Of a stretch of DNA of 50,979 nt, positions 16,905 to 24,366 are shown piece after piece. The stretch's first letter is position 1. Each line of letters opens with the position of its first letter. The translations under genes and the position numbers were made by a program. The stretch comes from JBCBKU01 sp038521345 (GTDB taxonomy: Bacteria; Pseudomonadota; Alphaproteobacteria; Rhodobacterales; Rhodobacteraceae): contig JBCBKU010000022.1 in assembly GCA_038521345.1 (NCBI GenBank), forward strand, positions 1-50,979, read 5' to 3'. The notes beneath the pieces were generated by a model. The model ran no database searches, was not told where the DNA came from, and worked only from the letters and a program-made list of their open reading frames with translations.

Positions 16905-18500
16905 ATGGCTCCTAAAGTGCTCGTCTCTGACAAGCTTTCTGAAACCGCCGTGCAGATCTTCCGAGACCGCGGCATCGATGTCACTTTCGAACCCGGCCTC
17001 GGCAAGGACAAGGACCGGCTTCTTGAAGTGGTCGGCGACTACGATGGTCTTGCCATCCGATCGGCCACGAAAGTTTCGGAAAAGGTCCTCGCAGCTGCGA
17101 CGAACCTAAAGGTTATTGGTCGGGCCGGGATCGGGACCGACAATATCGACAAGCCGGCGGCTTCAAAGCGTGGTGTGATCGTCATGAACACGCCGTTTGG
17201 CAACTCAATCACCACGGCGGAACATGCCATCGCGATGATGTTCGCAGTGGCGCGTCAGATTCCCGAAGCCAGCGCGTCGACCCATGCCGGCAAGTGGGAA
17301 AAATCGAAGTTCATGGGTGTCGAACTAACAGGCAAGACCCTTGGGGTGATCGGCGCGGGAAACATCGGCGGTATCGTCTGCCGACGGGCGCTGGGTCTTG
17401 AGATGAAGGTCATTGCCTATGACCCGCACCTGAAAGAGGAGAAAGCCGATCAGCTTGGCGTCGAGAAGGTTGAACTCGACGAACTGCTGTCCCGGTCCGA
17501 TTTCATTACTTTGCACGTGCCACTAATCGAGGACACACGGAACATTCTTTCGGCCGAGAACCTTGCAAAGACGAAGACGGGGGTGCGGATCGTCAACTGC
17601 GCCCGGGGCGGACTGGTCGATGAAGCAGCCCTGGCCGAACTCCTGAATTCCGGTCATGTGGCCGGTGCGGCCTTTGACGTGTTTGCTGAAGAACCGGCTG
17701 AGGCAAATCCTTTGTTCAATCTTCCGAATGTGGTCTGCACCCCGCATCTTGGGGCGGCAACGACGGAGGCGCAAGAAAACGTGGCGCTCCAGGTGGCTGA
17801 ACAGATGTCGGACTACTTGCTAACCGGAGCCGTACGAAACGCGCTCAACATGCCGTCGATCACCGCGGAAGAGGCCAAGGTTATGGGTCCTTGGGTCAAG
17901 CTCGCTGGCCATCTCGGCAGTTTCATCGGCCAGATGACGGACGAGCCGATCACGGCGATCAACATTCTTTATGATGGCGCGGTGGCCGGGATGAACCTCG
18001 AGGCGTTGAACTGCTCGGCGCTTGCGGGCTTGATGAAACGGCTGAATCCGGATGTGAACATGGTTTCGGCCCCCGAAATCGCCAAGGACAAGGGCATTCG
18101 GGTCTCGACCACCAGCCAGGGCCAGTCCGGCGTTTTCGAAGCCTACATCAAGCTGACGGTCGTCACGGAAGAACGTGAACGGTCGATTGCGGGCACAGTG
18201 TTTTCGGACGGGAAGCCGCGGTTTATCCAAATCAAAGGCATCAACATCGATGCCGAGGTGGGTCGACACATGCTCTACACCACCAATGACGACGTGCCCG
18301 GCATTATTGGCGCCCTTGGGAACACTATGGGTGCCAACGGAGTGAACATCGCGAACTTTACCCTCGGACGGTCAGATCGGGGCCAGGATGCTATTGCGCT
18401 TTTGTACGTCGACGACCCGATCCCAGATCCGGCGCTGGCGGCGTTGCGGGAAACCGGCCTTTTTGCCCAGGTCCGACCGCTCATGTTTGATGTCGGCTAG
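16905..18500 (+). CDS. serA: D-3-phosphoglycerate dehydrogenase
   Basis: First enzyme of the phosphorylated serine pathway. The 531-residue protein is the long form: substrate and NAD domains (1-315) with GAGNIGG for NAD binding, NCARGGLVDE with the catalytic arginine region and CTPHLGAAT with the catalytic histidine, then an allosteric substrate-binding domain (about 316-450) and a C-terminal ACT domain (about 455-531) that usually binds serine. It follows serC in the same orientation. Confidence 0.96.
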   Translation: MAPKVLVSDKLSETAVQIFRDRGIDVTFEPGLGKDKDRLLEVVGDYDGLAIRSATKVSEKVLAAATNLKVIGRAGIGTDNIDKPAASKRGVIVMNTPFGNSITTAEHAIAMMFAVARQIPEASASTHAGKWEKSKFMGVELTGKTLGVIGAGNIGGIVCRRALGLEMKVIAYDPHLKEEKADQLGVEKVELDELLSRSDFITLHVPLIEDTRNILSAENLAKTKTGVRIVNCARGGLVDEAALAELLNSGHVAGAAFDVFAEEPAEANPLFNLPNVVCTPHLGAATTEAQENVALQVAEQMSDYLLTGAVRNALNMPSITAEEAKVMGPWVKLAGHLGSFIGQMTDEPITAINILYDGAVAGMNLEALNCSALAGLMKRLNPDVNMVSAPEIAKDKGIRVSTTSQGQSGVFEAYIKLTVVTEERERSIAGTVFSDGKPRFIQIKGINIDAEVGRHMLYTTNDDVPGIIGALGNTMGANGVNIANFTLGRSDRGQDAIALLYVDDPIPDPALAALRETGLFAQVRPLMFDVG

Positions 18501-18510
18501 GCTATCGCCC

Positions 18511-18559
18511 ATCCGCATCGCACGCTAGGTGAACACCCGAGGAGTGGTGCGATGCGGAT
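18511..18559 (+). promoter_or_regulatory. 13-bp inverted repeat burying the phosphatase start codon
   Basis: ATCCGCATCGCAC (18511-18523) is the exact reverse complement of GTGCGATGCGGAT (18547-18559). The 23-base loop holds the Shine-Dalgarno GAGGAG, and the start codon ATG (18552-18554) lies in the middle of the stem. The structure would hold back initiation; it begins 11 bases after the serA stop, so serA ribosomes could reach its edge. Confidence 0.65.
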
Positions 18560-19271
18560 CTATGCAATAGGGGATATCCACGGCCAACTGGCCATGCTGG
18601 AGGCTATGCATGACCGCGTCGCGAAGGACCGCGCGGCCACCGGCGATCAGGCGGCTCCTGTCGTGCATCTTGGCGACTATGTCGATCGCGGACCGGACAG
18701 CCGGGGTGTTCTTCAGAGGCTAATCGACGGCGTCGAAGAGGGTCAGCCGTGGGTCACCCTGCGCGGCAACCATGACGAGATGTTCCTAGACTACCTGAGG
18801 CAAGGCCCGGAAGATCAAGGCTGGAACTGGTTTGCGGGCAATATTGGTGGACGCGAAACGTTGGCGTCATATGGCGTCGCGTCCGGGCTTTTAGCAAAAC
18901 GCAAGTCCGTGCATCGGCGCGCCTGTGTCGCTGTACCGGACGCTCATCGCGCGTTCCTGGAGGCCCTGCCGTTGTCTTACGAAACCGCCGACCTCATTTT
19001 TGTTCATGCAGGTATTCGACCTGGCCTTCCTCTGTCGGACCAAATTCCACAGGACTTGTTATGGATCCGCGGCGAGTTTCTGTCTGACCCCCGCGACCAC
19101 GGCCGGATTGTTGTGCATGGTCACACAATCGTTCCAGCACCGGAACATCGCGGAAACCGCGTTGCGCTCGATACCGGCGCCGGCATGGGCAACATGCCAA
19201 CCGTGGCCGTATTTGAGGGCACGGATGTTCACATTCTAGAGGAGACCGGTCGCCGCCCGCTTAGGCCGTGA
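18552..19271 (+). CDS. Metallophosphoesterase (PPP-type phosphatase, ApaH/PrpE-like)
   Basis: A 239-residue cytosolic phosphatase with all three core motifs of the PPP class: GDIHG (residues 7-11), GDYVDRGPDS and GNHDE, plus later FVHAGIRPG and HGHTIV histidines. These bind the two metals. Such enzymes cleave phosphoprotein, diadenosine tetraphosphate or related nucleotides; the substrate is open. It is 51 bases downstream of serA, and its start codon lies in a strong inverted repeat. Its 3' end overlaps the FkbM gene tail to tail by 11 bases. Confidence 0.87.
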   Translation: MRIYAIGDIHGQLAMLEAMHDRVAKDRAATGDQAAPVVHLGDYVDRGPDSRGVLQRLIDGVEEGQPWVTLRGNHDEMFLDYLRQGPEDQGWNWFAGNIGGRETLASYGVASGLLAKRKSVHRRACVAVPDAHRAFLEALPLSYETADLIFVHAGIRPGLPLSDQIPQDLLWIRGEFLSDPRDHGRIVVHGHTIVPAPEHRGNRVALDTGAGMGNMPTVAVFEGTDVHILEETGRRPLRP

Positions 19272-20076
19272 CGGCGCAAAGCGTGTTCCCGCGCGCTTGG
19301 ACTTCGTATCCCCGCGTCCGCAGCATCTCCTGCAATTCTTCCATCGGGCTCTCGCCATAGCGTTCGGGTCCAGCATCGATTGAGATCTTGGATGGCCGCA
19401 TCGCACCCATTCCGTCGATCACTTCGATCTCGGCCCCTTCCGCTTCGAGCTTCAAGAAATCGATGTGGTTGAGGTCGAGCTTCGCCGCCAAGTCTTCGAG
19501 CCGCATGATCGGAACTTCGACGCTCTCGCCAGTTGCGCCGCGATCTGGCGCGAGAAGCGAGTGGTCGACGCATCGGTTCGACAGCTGGAGTGGCAGGGTC
19601 CCGGTGGTGTTGAACAGTCCCATCTGGTGTACTTCGGCGGTGTCGAACCCCTTGAGATTGGAAAGGCAGCACTCGTAATTCGCTGGTGCAGGTTCGATAA
19701 GGACGACCCGACTTGCGATCTCGACGACCGAGCGCGCAAAGCCGCCGACATACGCACCGCAATCCACCACCACATCTCCTTCCGCGACCTCGCAAAAGCC
19801 TTCGATCTGGTACTTTCCGTGCAAGCCTTCGAGATAGCCGCGAAGGATCGTCCGGTGGTTTTCCTTGTGCAGCGGGCGTGGGAAATGAACCGTGCGGCCT
19901 TTCTGACGGGTCACGATCGTGTCGCCCATCTCGAACTCGGTATCGACAAATGCATCGTGCTCGCGTGCCGTGCGCACCAGTGCCGCGAGAACCTCAATCT
20001 CCGAAGGTTCGGTTGCTGCCTCGCGGATGCGCTTTCGCATCCAAGGTTTCAGCGGTTCTGGCGGGGTCATGTACAT
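19261..20076 (-). CDS. FkbM family SAM-dependent methyltransferase
   Basis: About 271 residues. The SAM-binding motif I is VVVDCGAYVGGFA, followed by the acidic strand end VLIEPAPANY; the family signature appears as FLKLEAEGAEIEVIDG. FkbM proteins O-methylate sugars or small molecules; the target is unknown. Two ATGs at 20076 and 20070 are equally plausible; upstream in-frame sequence to 20172 belongs to the overlapping small membrane protein region. It is read after the small membrane gene. Confidence 0.82.
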   Translation of the reverse strand: MYMTPPEPLKPWMRKRIREAATEPSEIEVLAALVRTAREHDAFVDTEFEMGDTIVTRQKGRTVHFPRPLHKENHRTILRGYLEGLHGKYQIEGFCEVAEGDVVVDCGAYVGGFARSVVEIASRVVLIEPAPANYECCLSNLKGFDTAEVHQMGLFNTTGTLPLQLSNRCVDHSLLAPDRGATGESVEVPIMRLEDLAAKLDLNHIDFLKLEAEGAEIEVIDGMGAMRPSKISIDAGPERYGESPMEELQEMLRTRGYEVQARGNTLCAVTA

Positions 20077-20293
20077 CTGCTCGGGTCCCGTTTGCGGGTA
20101 TTTTTTGCAGGTTATCAGCACCTGCGGATCGCTTCCAGAGTTTCCATGCCGACCAAAGCGCTGAGCCCACAAAGAAGACCACGGCGATCACAAGAAGCTC
20201 GGTCTGAACCAGGCCTATGGGCCAACCTGACCCGGCGATTGCGAACGCAGTGAGTGCCAGCCCGCCGAGAGAGAACATCAGTCGAAAGAGCAA
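19994..20293 (-). CDS. Small two-helix membrane protein, unknown
   Basis: A 99-residue frame starting with TTG at 20293, 2 bases after AAAGGCG. Residues about 4-24 and 30-52 are hydrophobic helices ending in a basic WKLWKRS, a normal inside-positive boundary. The last 27 residues run in another frame over the first 83 bases of the FkbM gene, so the tail may be non-functional or the frame may not be real. Unrecognised. It sits between the 115-residue gene and the FkbM gene on the same strand. Confidence 0.45.
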   Translation of the reverse strand: MLFRLMFSLGGLALTAFAIAGSGWPIGLVQTELLVIAVVFFVGSALWSAWKLWKRSAGADNLQKIPANGTRADVHDPARTAETLDAKAHPRGSNRTFGD

Positions 20294-20318
20294 TTCGCCT
20301 TTGGGGGATCGAACTTGT

Positions 20319-20666
20319 TCATATCGGGTGCTCTGCCCGAAGGTTGGCCTCGGTCCAACGGGCTAGGGCTGTGTCCCAATTCGGGCGCGTCTCGCATTCC
20401 CAGCCCAGAGTGGTGCCGTGACCAAGCTGATCTTCGGCGCGCATCGCATTCGCGTGTGGCTCACCCCGAAGAAAATCAACCATATCCGATTTCCGCTCCC
20501 ATATACTGAGCGTGTGCTGGATCCTCCGGACGGATCTTGCGCCAGCATAAATGCACCCCTGATGCGATCGGGCTGCCGCCATCGCCCGTGTGGCAAGGTC
20601 TAGGAACCGGGGATACACCCAGAACCCGCGCAAACGCAGGCCCGTCACAGAGACATAAACCGACAT
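20319..20666 (-). CDS. Conserved hypothetical protein, possible dimeric alpha/beta barrel
   Basis: A 115-residue protein starting MSVYVSVTGLRLRGFW. The pattern of a first strand, an amphipathic helix (FLDLATRAMAAARS), then a strand-rich stretch around HTLSIWERKSDMVDFLRG and a second helix resembles small ABM/DUF3291-like barrels, but I recognise no exact family. Start chosen at ATG 20666, nine bases after TAGG and beyond the ccrM terminator; a longer in-frame start at 20900 would run into the ccrM gene. It lies 25 bases upstream of the small membrane gene. Confidence 0.6.
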   Translation of the reverse strand: MSVYVSVTGLRLRGFWVYPRFLDLATRAMAAARSHQGCIYAGARSVRRIQHTLSIWERKSDMVDFLRGEPHANAMRAEDQLGHGTTLGWECETRPNWDTALARWTEANLRAEHPI

Positions 20667-20707
20667 GCTTGGGGACCTAGTCTGGTTTCTTTGGCTGACG
20701 ACCCCCC

Positions 20708-20737
20708 AAAAAAATGCCCCGCCCATCGGGGCGGGGC
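20708..20737 (-). terminator. Rho-independent terminator after ccrM
   Basis: Read on the minus strand, GCCCCGCCC (plus 20729-20737) and GGGCGGGGC (plus 20716-20724) form a 9-bp GC-rich stem with a 4-base loop, followed after one A by seven Ts (plus 20708-20714). It lies 45 bases past the ccrM stop and before the start of the 115-residue gene. Confidence 0.88.
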
Positions 20738-20781
20738 AGGTGCGTGCCATGTGACGGCCACAGGCACGGGCGGTAAGAGGT

Positions 20782-21879
20782 TCAGCGCATTTCCGCGCGG
20801 ATCTGCTGGCGCAGGACGTCGATCGAGATCCGTTCGCCCTCTCGCTCGAAATGCCAATAGGTCCATCCGTTGCAGGAGGGTGCGCGTTCAAGGGCCGCAC
20901 CGACTTTGTGGATCGAGCCGCTTACATCGGCGGCAACAAGTGTGCCGTCGGCGCGCACCTTTGCCGTTTGCCCCCGGGGGGAGAGCAGGACCTCGCCCGG
21001 GCGCAGCATTCCGCGTTCAACCAACTGACCAAAAGGGACCCGAGGTTCGGCGCGCTTCGACGTCGTGACCTTGACGGCGTCGGCCTCGTAGGCGCGGACA
21101 CGCGACAAACGCTTCTCGGCGATCTTACGATATTTGTCCTCACGCTCGATGCCGATGAAATGCCGGCCAAGCATCTTTGCGACGGCGCCGGTCGTTCCCG
21201 TTCCAAAGAACGGATCAAGGACCGTGTCGCCCGGATTTGTGGTTCCTACCAGAACCCGGTGCAGCAGGCTTTCGGGCTTTTGGGTAGGGTGGGCCTTCTC
21301 TCCGTCGTTGTCTTTCAGCCGTTCCGCACCGGTACAGAGCGGCAGCGTCCAGTCCGAGCGCATCTGAACATCGTCGTTCAACGCTTTGAGCGCTTCGTAG
21401 TTGAAGGTGTAGGGCGCACCCTCGCCGGTCGCAGCCCAGATCAGCGTTTCATGGGCGTTTGTTAGGCGCTTGCCGCGGAAGTTCGGCATCGGGTTTGTCT
21501 TGCGCCAGATGACGTCGTTCAGGATCCAGAACCCGGCATCCTGGATCGCTGCGCCGACGCGGTAGATATTGTGATAGGATCCAATTACCCAAAGCGCGCC
21601 GCCCGGCTTCAGAACACGTTTGGCCGCCCCCAACCATTGTTGCGTGAAACGGTCATAGGCTGCGAAAGAAGAAAACTGGTCCCATGCGTCGTCGACTGCG
21701 TCCACGCGTGAATTGTCAGGGCGGTGCAACTCGCCCCGAAGCTGCAGGTTGTAAGGCGGGTCCGCGAATACAAGATCGACGGACGCCTCCGGCAAAGACT
21801 GCATGACATCAATGCAATCGCCAGCCAGAATTTCGTCGCGCGGACGCGTTGTCATGGGTCCCAAAGTCCCGCTTTTCAT
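20782..21879 (-). CDS. ccrM: CcrM-type DNA adenine-N6 methyltransferase (GANTC)
   Basis: Cell-cycle-regulated orphan methylase of alphaproteobacteria. The 365-residue protein has the beta-class order: catalytic DPPY near residue 40, then the target recognition region (WRKTNPMPNFRGKR), and the SAM motif FFGTGTTGAVA near residue 232. A C-terminal RAMA-like domain (about 275-365) follows, as in Caulobacter CcrM. I use ATG 21879, preceded by GAGG at 5 bases, rather than a TTG at 21924. No restriction partner is near. It lies downstream of rnhB and ends at a clear terminator. Confidence 0.9.
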   Translation of the reverse strand: MKSGTLGPMTTRPRDEILAGDCIDVMQSLPEASVDLVFADPPYNLQLRGELHRPDNSRVDAVDDAWDQFSSFAAYDRFTQQWLGAAKRVLKPGGALWVIGSYHNIYRVGAAIQDAGFWILNDVIWRKTNPMPNFRGKRLTNAHETLIWAATGEGAPYTFNYEALKALNDDVQMRSDWTLPLCTGAERLKDNDGEKAHPTQKPESLLHRVLVGTTNPGDTVLDPFFGTGTTGAVAKMLGRHFIGIEREDKYRKIAEKRLSRVRAYEADAVKVTTSKRAEPRVPFGQLVERGMLRPGEVLLSPRGQTAKVRADGTLVAADVSGSIHKVGAALERAPSCNGWTYWHFEREGERISIDVLRQQIRAEMR

Positions 21880-21927
21880 CACTGCCTCTGTCGCCTCTTC
21901 GGGCGCTGTCGTTGTTGTCGCCAAGAT

Positions 21928-21966
21928 GAGTCAAAGGTGATTCGCGGTCAAATTCTTTTTTGAATC
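21928..21966 (-). promoter_or_regulatory. Cluster of three GANTC sites upstream of ccrM
   Basis: GAGTC at 21928-21932, GATTC at 21939-21943 and GAATC at 21962-21966 fall within 39 bases, 49-87 bases before the ccrM ATG. A GANTC site is expected about once per 256 bases of random DNA. On the minus strand a TTGACC and a CATCTT 17 bases later could be a promoter overlapping two of the sites. In Caulobacter, methylation of sites in the ccrM promoter is known to affect its activity. Confidence 0.6.
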
Positions 21967-22597
21967 AATGGCTTGCAGATTTTTCTTGGCACAAGATATT
22001 GTGGACTGGCTTGAACGACCGTCTATGATGTGGGGTCACACCTAGCCGAACCAGTGCCGCGCGATGGCTCTTGGTGGGATAGCCAACGTTTTGGTCCCAG
22101 CCGTAACCCGGGTAGTGTTGCGCCAAATCCACCATGATCCGATCTCGATGAACTTTGGCCACGATCGAAGCGGCGGCGATGGACAGGCATCGGGCATCGC
22201 CTTTGACCACCGCCTGCCCAGCGCAAGGCAGGCGCTCGGGGAGGCTGTTGCCATCGATCAATGCAAAGTCCGGTGGGCATTCCAGAGCGTTCAAGGCTCT
22301 CACCATGGCTAGATGCGAAGCGCGCAGAATATTCAGTTCGTCGATCTCAGACACGCTGGCCGCGCCGATGCCTACCGATGCGACGCACGCGATTTGCTTG
22401 GCGAGGTCGGTACGGTGGCGCAATTTCAGGATCTTGCTGTCGTTCAGGCCATCGGGAATGGACTGAGGATCCAGAACGACAGCCGCGGCTATCACCGGGC
22501 CTGCCAACGGACCGCGACCGACCTCATCCACTCCTGCGATACAGGTCCGGCCCGCGTGCCGTGCGGTTGTCTCACAGGAAAAGTCAGGCCCACTCAT
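21965..22597 (-). CDS. rnhB: Ribonuclease HII
   Basis: Removes ribonucleotides from DNA by incising RNA-DNA hybrids. The 210-residue protein shows GVDEVGRGPLAGPV with the first catalytic Asp-Glu pair, ALIDGN with the third acid, and DARCLSIAAASIVAKVHRD with the fourth. ATG 22597 precedes the conserved core; a TTG at 22621 would add eight residues. It lies 85 bases upstream of ccrM, a common alphaproteobacterial neighbourhood. Confidence 0.94.
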   Translation of the reverse strand: MSGPDFSCETTARHAGRTCIAGVDEVGRGPLAGPVIAAAVVLDPQSIPDGLNDSKILKLRHRTDLAKQIACVASVGIGAASVSEIDELNILRASHLAMVRALNALECPPDFALIDGNSLPERLPCAGQAVVKGDARCLSIAAASIVAKVHRDRIMVDLAQHYPGYGWDQNVGYPTKSHRAALVRLGVTPHHRRSFKPVHNILCQEKSASH

Positions 22598-22632
22598 GTG
22601 CCCACTCTGGCCAAGCACCAATGCACCGCAAC

Positions 22633-22661
22633 AAAAAACGCCGGGGGCGGTGCCCCCGGCG
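22633..22661 (-). terminator. Rho-independent terminator after the Cys-repeat protein gene
   Basis: On the minus strand CGCCGGGGGC (plus 22652-22661) pairs with GCCCCCGGCG (plus 22639-22648) over a 3-base loop, followed by six Ts (plus 22633-22638). It ends the transcript of the gene at 22724-23206 and lies 36 bases before the rnhB start. Confidence 0.88.
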
Positions 22662-22723
22662 CAGTCCGGCGCGGTGGAGAATTGCGGGATGGCCGCGCCG
22701 GCCTCGATCCGAAACCGACTGCT

Positions 22724-23206
22724 CTACCGGTTTCGGGCCTCGAGCTGAAATCCTGCGCGGCGCAGGCACCGGGGCCCGTAGGCAAGGCGAAATCCTCTAT
22801 CTGTCCGTACTTCGCGCAGGCACCGGTCTGGCAGAAGTGCCGGACGCCGAGTGTTGTTGCGCAGGCACCGTGCGCCGTAAAGCGTCCGGCGTTCGCCGTT
22901 GCCCACCCGGTATCGCCTCAGGCAATCGTTGGGCAGTGGCACCCGATTGACGAACCGTTGGTCGTGGTGATGCCCGTGCGAAAAGTTGCCGGACCGGTTG
23001 ACGACCGCGCGGTTGGACGAGGAAGACTTCTTGTCGTCGTCATCATTGGCATCGGAGATGATCTTTCCCACGACAGCGAGCGCGGCGAGTCCGGCGAGGA
23101 TCCCGACAATTTCGTCGCGGTTGTCCTGAGCGTGGGCGGTGCCAGTGGCTAACGGAGATAGAGCGATTGCAGTGGCCGCAAGGGCCGAGACGATGAGCCG
23201 TTTCAC
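22724..23206 (-). CDS. Exported basic protein with tandem cysteine repeats, unknown
   Basis: A 160-residue protein with a signal peptide (KRLIVSALAATAIALSPLATGTAHA), a short Ala/Gly-rich hydrophobic stretch, an Asp/Lys/Ser linker and a His-rich patch (HGHHHD). The C-terminal 70 residues hold two copies of an approximately 35-residue unit of the form P-x-x-C-L-R, then YGxRCLR, giving four cysteines and many arginines. Start is GTG 23206, nine bases after AAAGGA. I do not recognise a named family; similar short exported proteins occur in Rhodobacteraceae. Confidence 0.68.
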   Translation of the reverse strand: MKRLIVSALAATAIALSPLATGTAHAQDNRDEIVGILAGLAALAVVGKIISDANDDDDKKSSSSNRAVVNRSGNFSHGHHHDQRFVNRVPLPNDCLRRYRVGNGERRTLYGARCLRNNTRRPALLPDRCLREVRTDRGFRLAYGPRCLRRAGFQLEARNR

Positions 23207-23379
23207 AAGGACGGGTCCTTTCGCTTGTCTGGCGGCCGTACCCCCATGGCCGGTCGCGATGAAAAGACGGTCCGCCATCCCCCATCCGTCAGACAATATC
23301 GTGCCCGTGTTATGTGATATCCGCCACGCGGTTCTGGGTAGATATTGAATAGCGTCGCGGGTTTGCCCAAGGTCATCGC

Positions 23380-23664
23380 ATGAGAAACGTAGTCGCCACG
23401 ATCTTCCTTCTTGGGTTCGCGCTTCCTGCGCAGGCGCAATGCTATGCCGATTACAAAGCCAAGCGGGACAATCCCCTTCGCCTCCACTACGGGGTTGTCG
23501 AAGTCACTGACCAGCTCTGCAGTCGACCGGCACGACTTGAATCGTCGGTGCGCGATCGAGTGTCCGCCGGAGGCTGGACCTTGTTGAACATTGTTTCCGT
23601 ATTCGACGCGGAGGGCCTTGAGCAAAGGAGAGAAAGTGCCGGAGAGTTCTTCCTCCGCTTCTGA
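23380..23664 (+). CDS. Small exported protein, unknown
   Basis: A 94-residue protein with a clear signal peptide (MRNVVATIFLLGFALPAQAQ) and a mature part of about 74 residues starting CYADYKAKRDNPLRLHYGV, with two cysteines that may bond. The family is one I associate with Rhodobacteraceae, always uncharacterised. Its 3' end overlaps the start of the membrane winged-helix gene by 29 bases, so both are expected to be coexpressed. Confidence 0.72.
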   Translation: MRNVVATIFLLGFALPAQAQCYADYKAKRDNPLRLHYGVVEVTDQLCSRPARLESSVRDRVSAGGWTLLNIVSVFDAEGLEQRRESAGEFFLRF

Positions 23665-24340
23665 GACACGGGCACAAGGCACGCGGATTGTGGCCCTCGG
23701 GATCGTGGCGGTTGTCGCGATCCTCGGTCTTGCTGGGGCGTTTCTACTTCTGACTTTGCCCGATGCTGATGCGTTCAATGCACGGGTCGAACGTTTGTTC
23801 GTCGAGAACGACGATCTGAACTCTGCGGCCGAAATCAAGCTGCTCGAGATTCTGGCCCAGTCCGGTACGGCCTTTTCCGAAGTTCTTGCAGGTTACCGGC
23901 TGGTGATTTTCGTGCTCATGGTTCTGGCAACAGGATTGTTGGTCGCCGCGCTGGTGTTTTTGGTGATGATCATCGTTTTGAACCGTCGCATGGGCGAGAT
24001 CGAGCGGCAGGGCATTCAGGTCTCGTCGCTGTTGATCAGCCGTGAAGAGAACACGGTTTATCTGAACAACATGGAATTCAAGCTGACTGAGGCCGCGATT
24101 GAGACTTTGTCAGTTCTGGCCGAAGCGCGTCTTGACGACGATGTCCTGACGGGTGCCGAGCTCGAAGGATTGATCTCCGGACGGGATGCTGCGGATTGCG
24201 ATGAGGCGGCAGGCGCGACCCGCATCAAGCGCCTACGCGACACCTTGGGCAATCAGATGGTGGCTGAGCTCTTGATCAAGACCATCGCGCGACGTGGATA
24301 CATGCTGTCGATCGACAAAGACGTGATCCGCATGGTCTAA
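23636..24340 (+). CDS. Membrane protein with C-terminal OmpR-like winged helix
   Basis: A 234-residue protein from GTG 23636 (AAAGGAG seven bases before). Helix 1 covers about residues 18-41, a 45-residue loop follows, and helix 2 covers 88-115, so both ends should face the cytoplasm. Residues 140-230 resemble an OmpR/PhoB winged helix: FKLTEAAIETLSVLAE, then TGAELEGLI, then TRIKRLRDTLGN and IARRGYML, which match the recognition helix and wing. No receiver domain is present. This suggests a membrane-tethered one-component regulator with a short periplasmic sensor, perhaps partnered by the overlapping exported protein. Function is inferred. Confidence 0.78.
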   Translation: MPESSSSASETRAQGTRIVALGIVAVVAILGLAGAFLLLTLPDADAFNARVERLFVENDDLNSAAEIKLLEILAQSGTAFSEVLAGYRLVIFVLMVLATGLLVAALVFLVMIIVLNRRMGEIERQGIQVSSLLISREENTVYLNNMEFKLTEAAIETLSVLAEARLDDDVLTGAELEGLISGRDAADCDEAAGATRIKRLRDTLGNQMVAELLIKTIARRGYMLSIDKDVIRMV

Positions 24341-24366
24341 CGCTCGGTCGATTGCCGGTCGCGCGG

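Noticed and set aside
19465..20253. A 262-codon plus-strand frame
   Set aside because: Antisense to the FkbM methyltransferase, which has its SAM motif in the other strand.
22313..23152. A 279-codon plus-strand frame
   Set aside because: It crosses rnhB, a strong minus-strand terminator and the exported repeat protein in antisense; no domain is visible.
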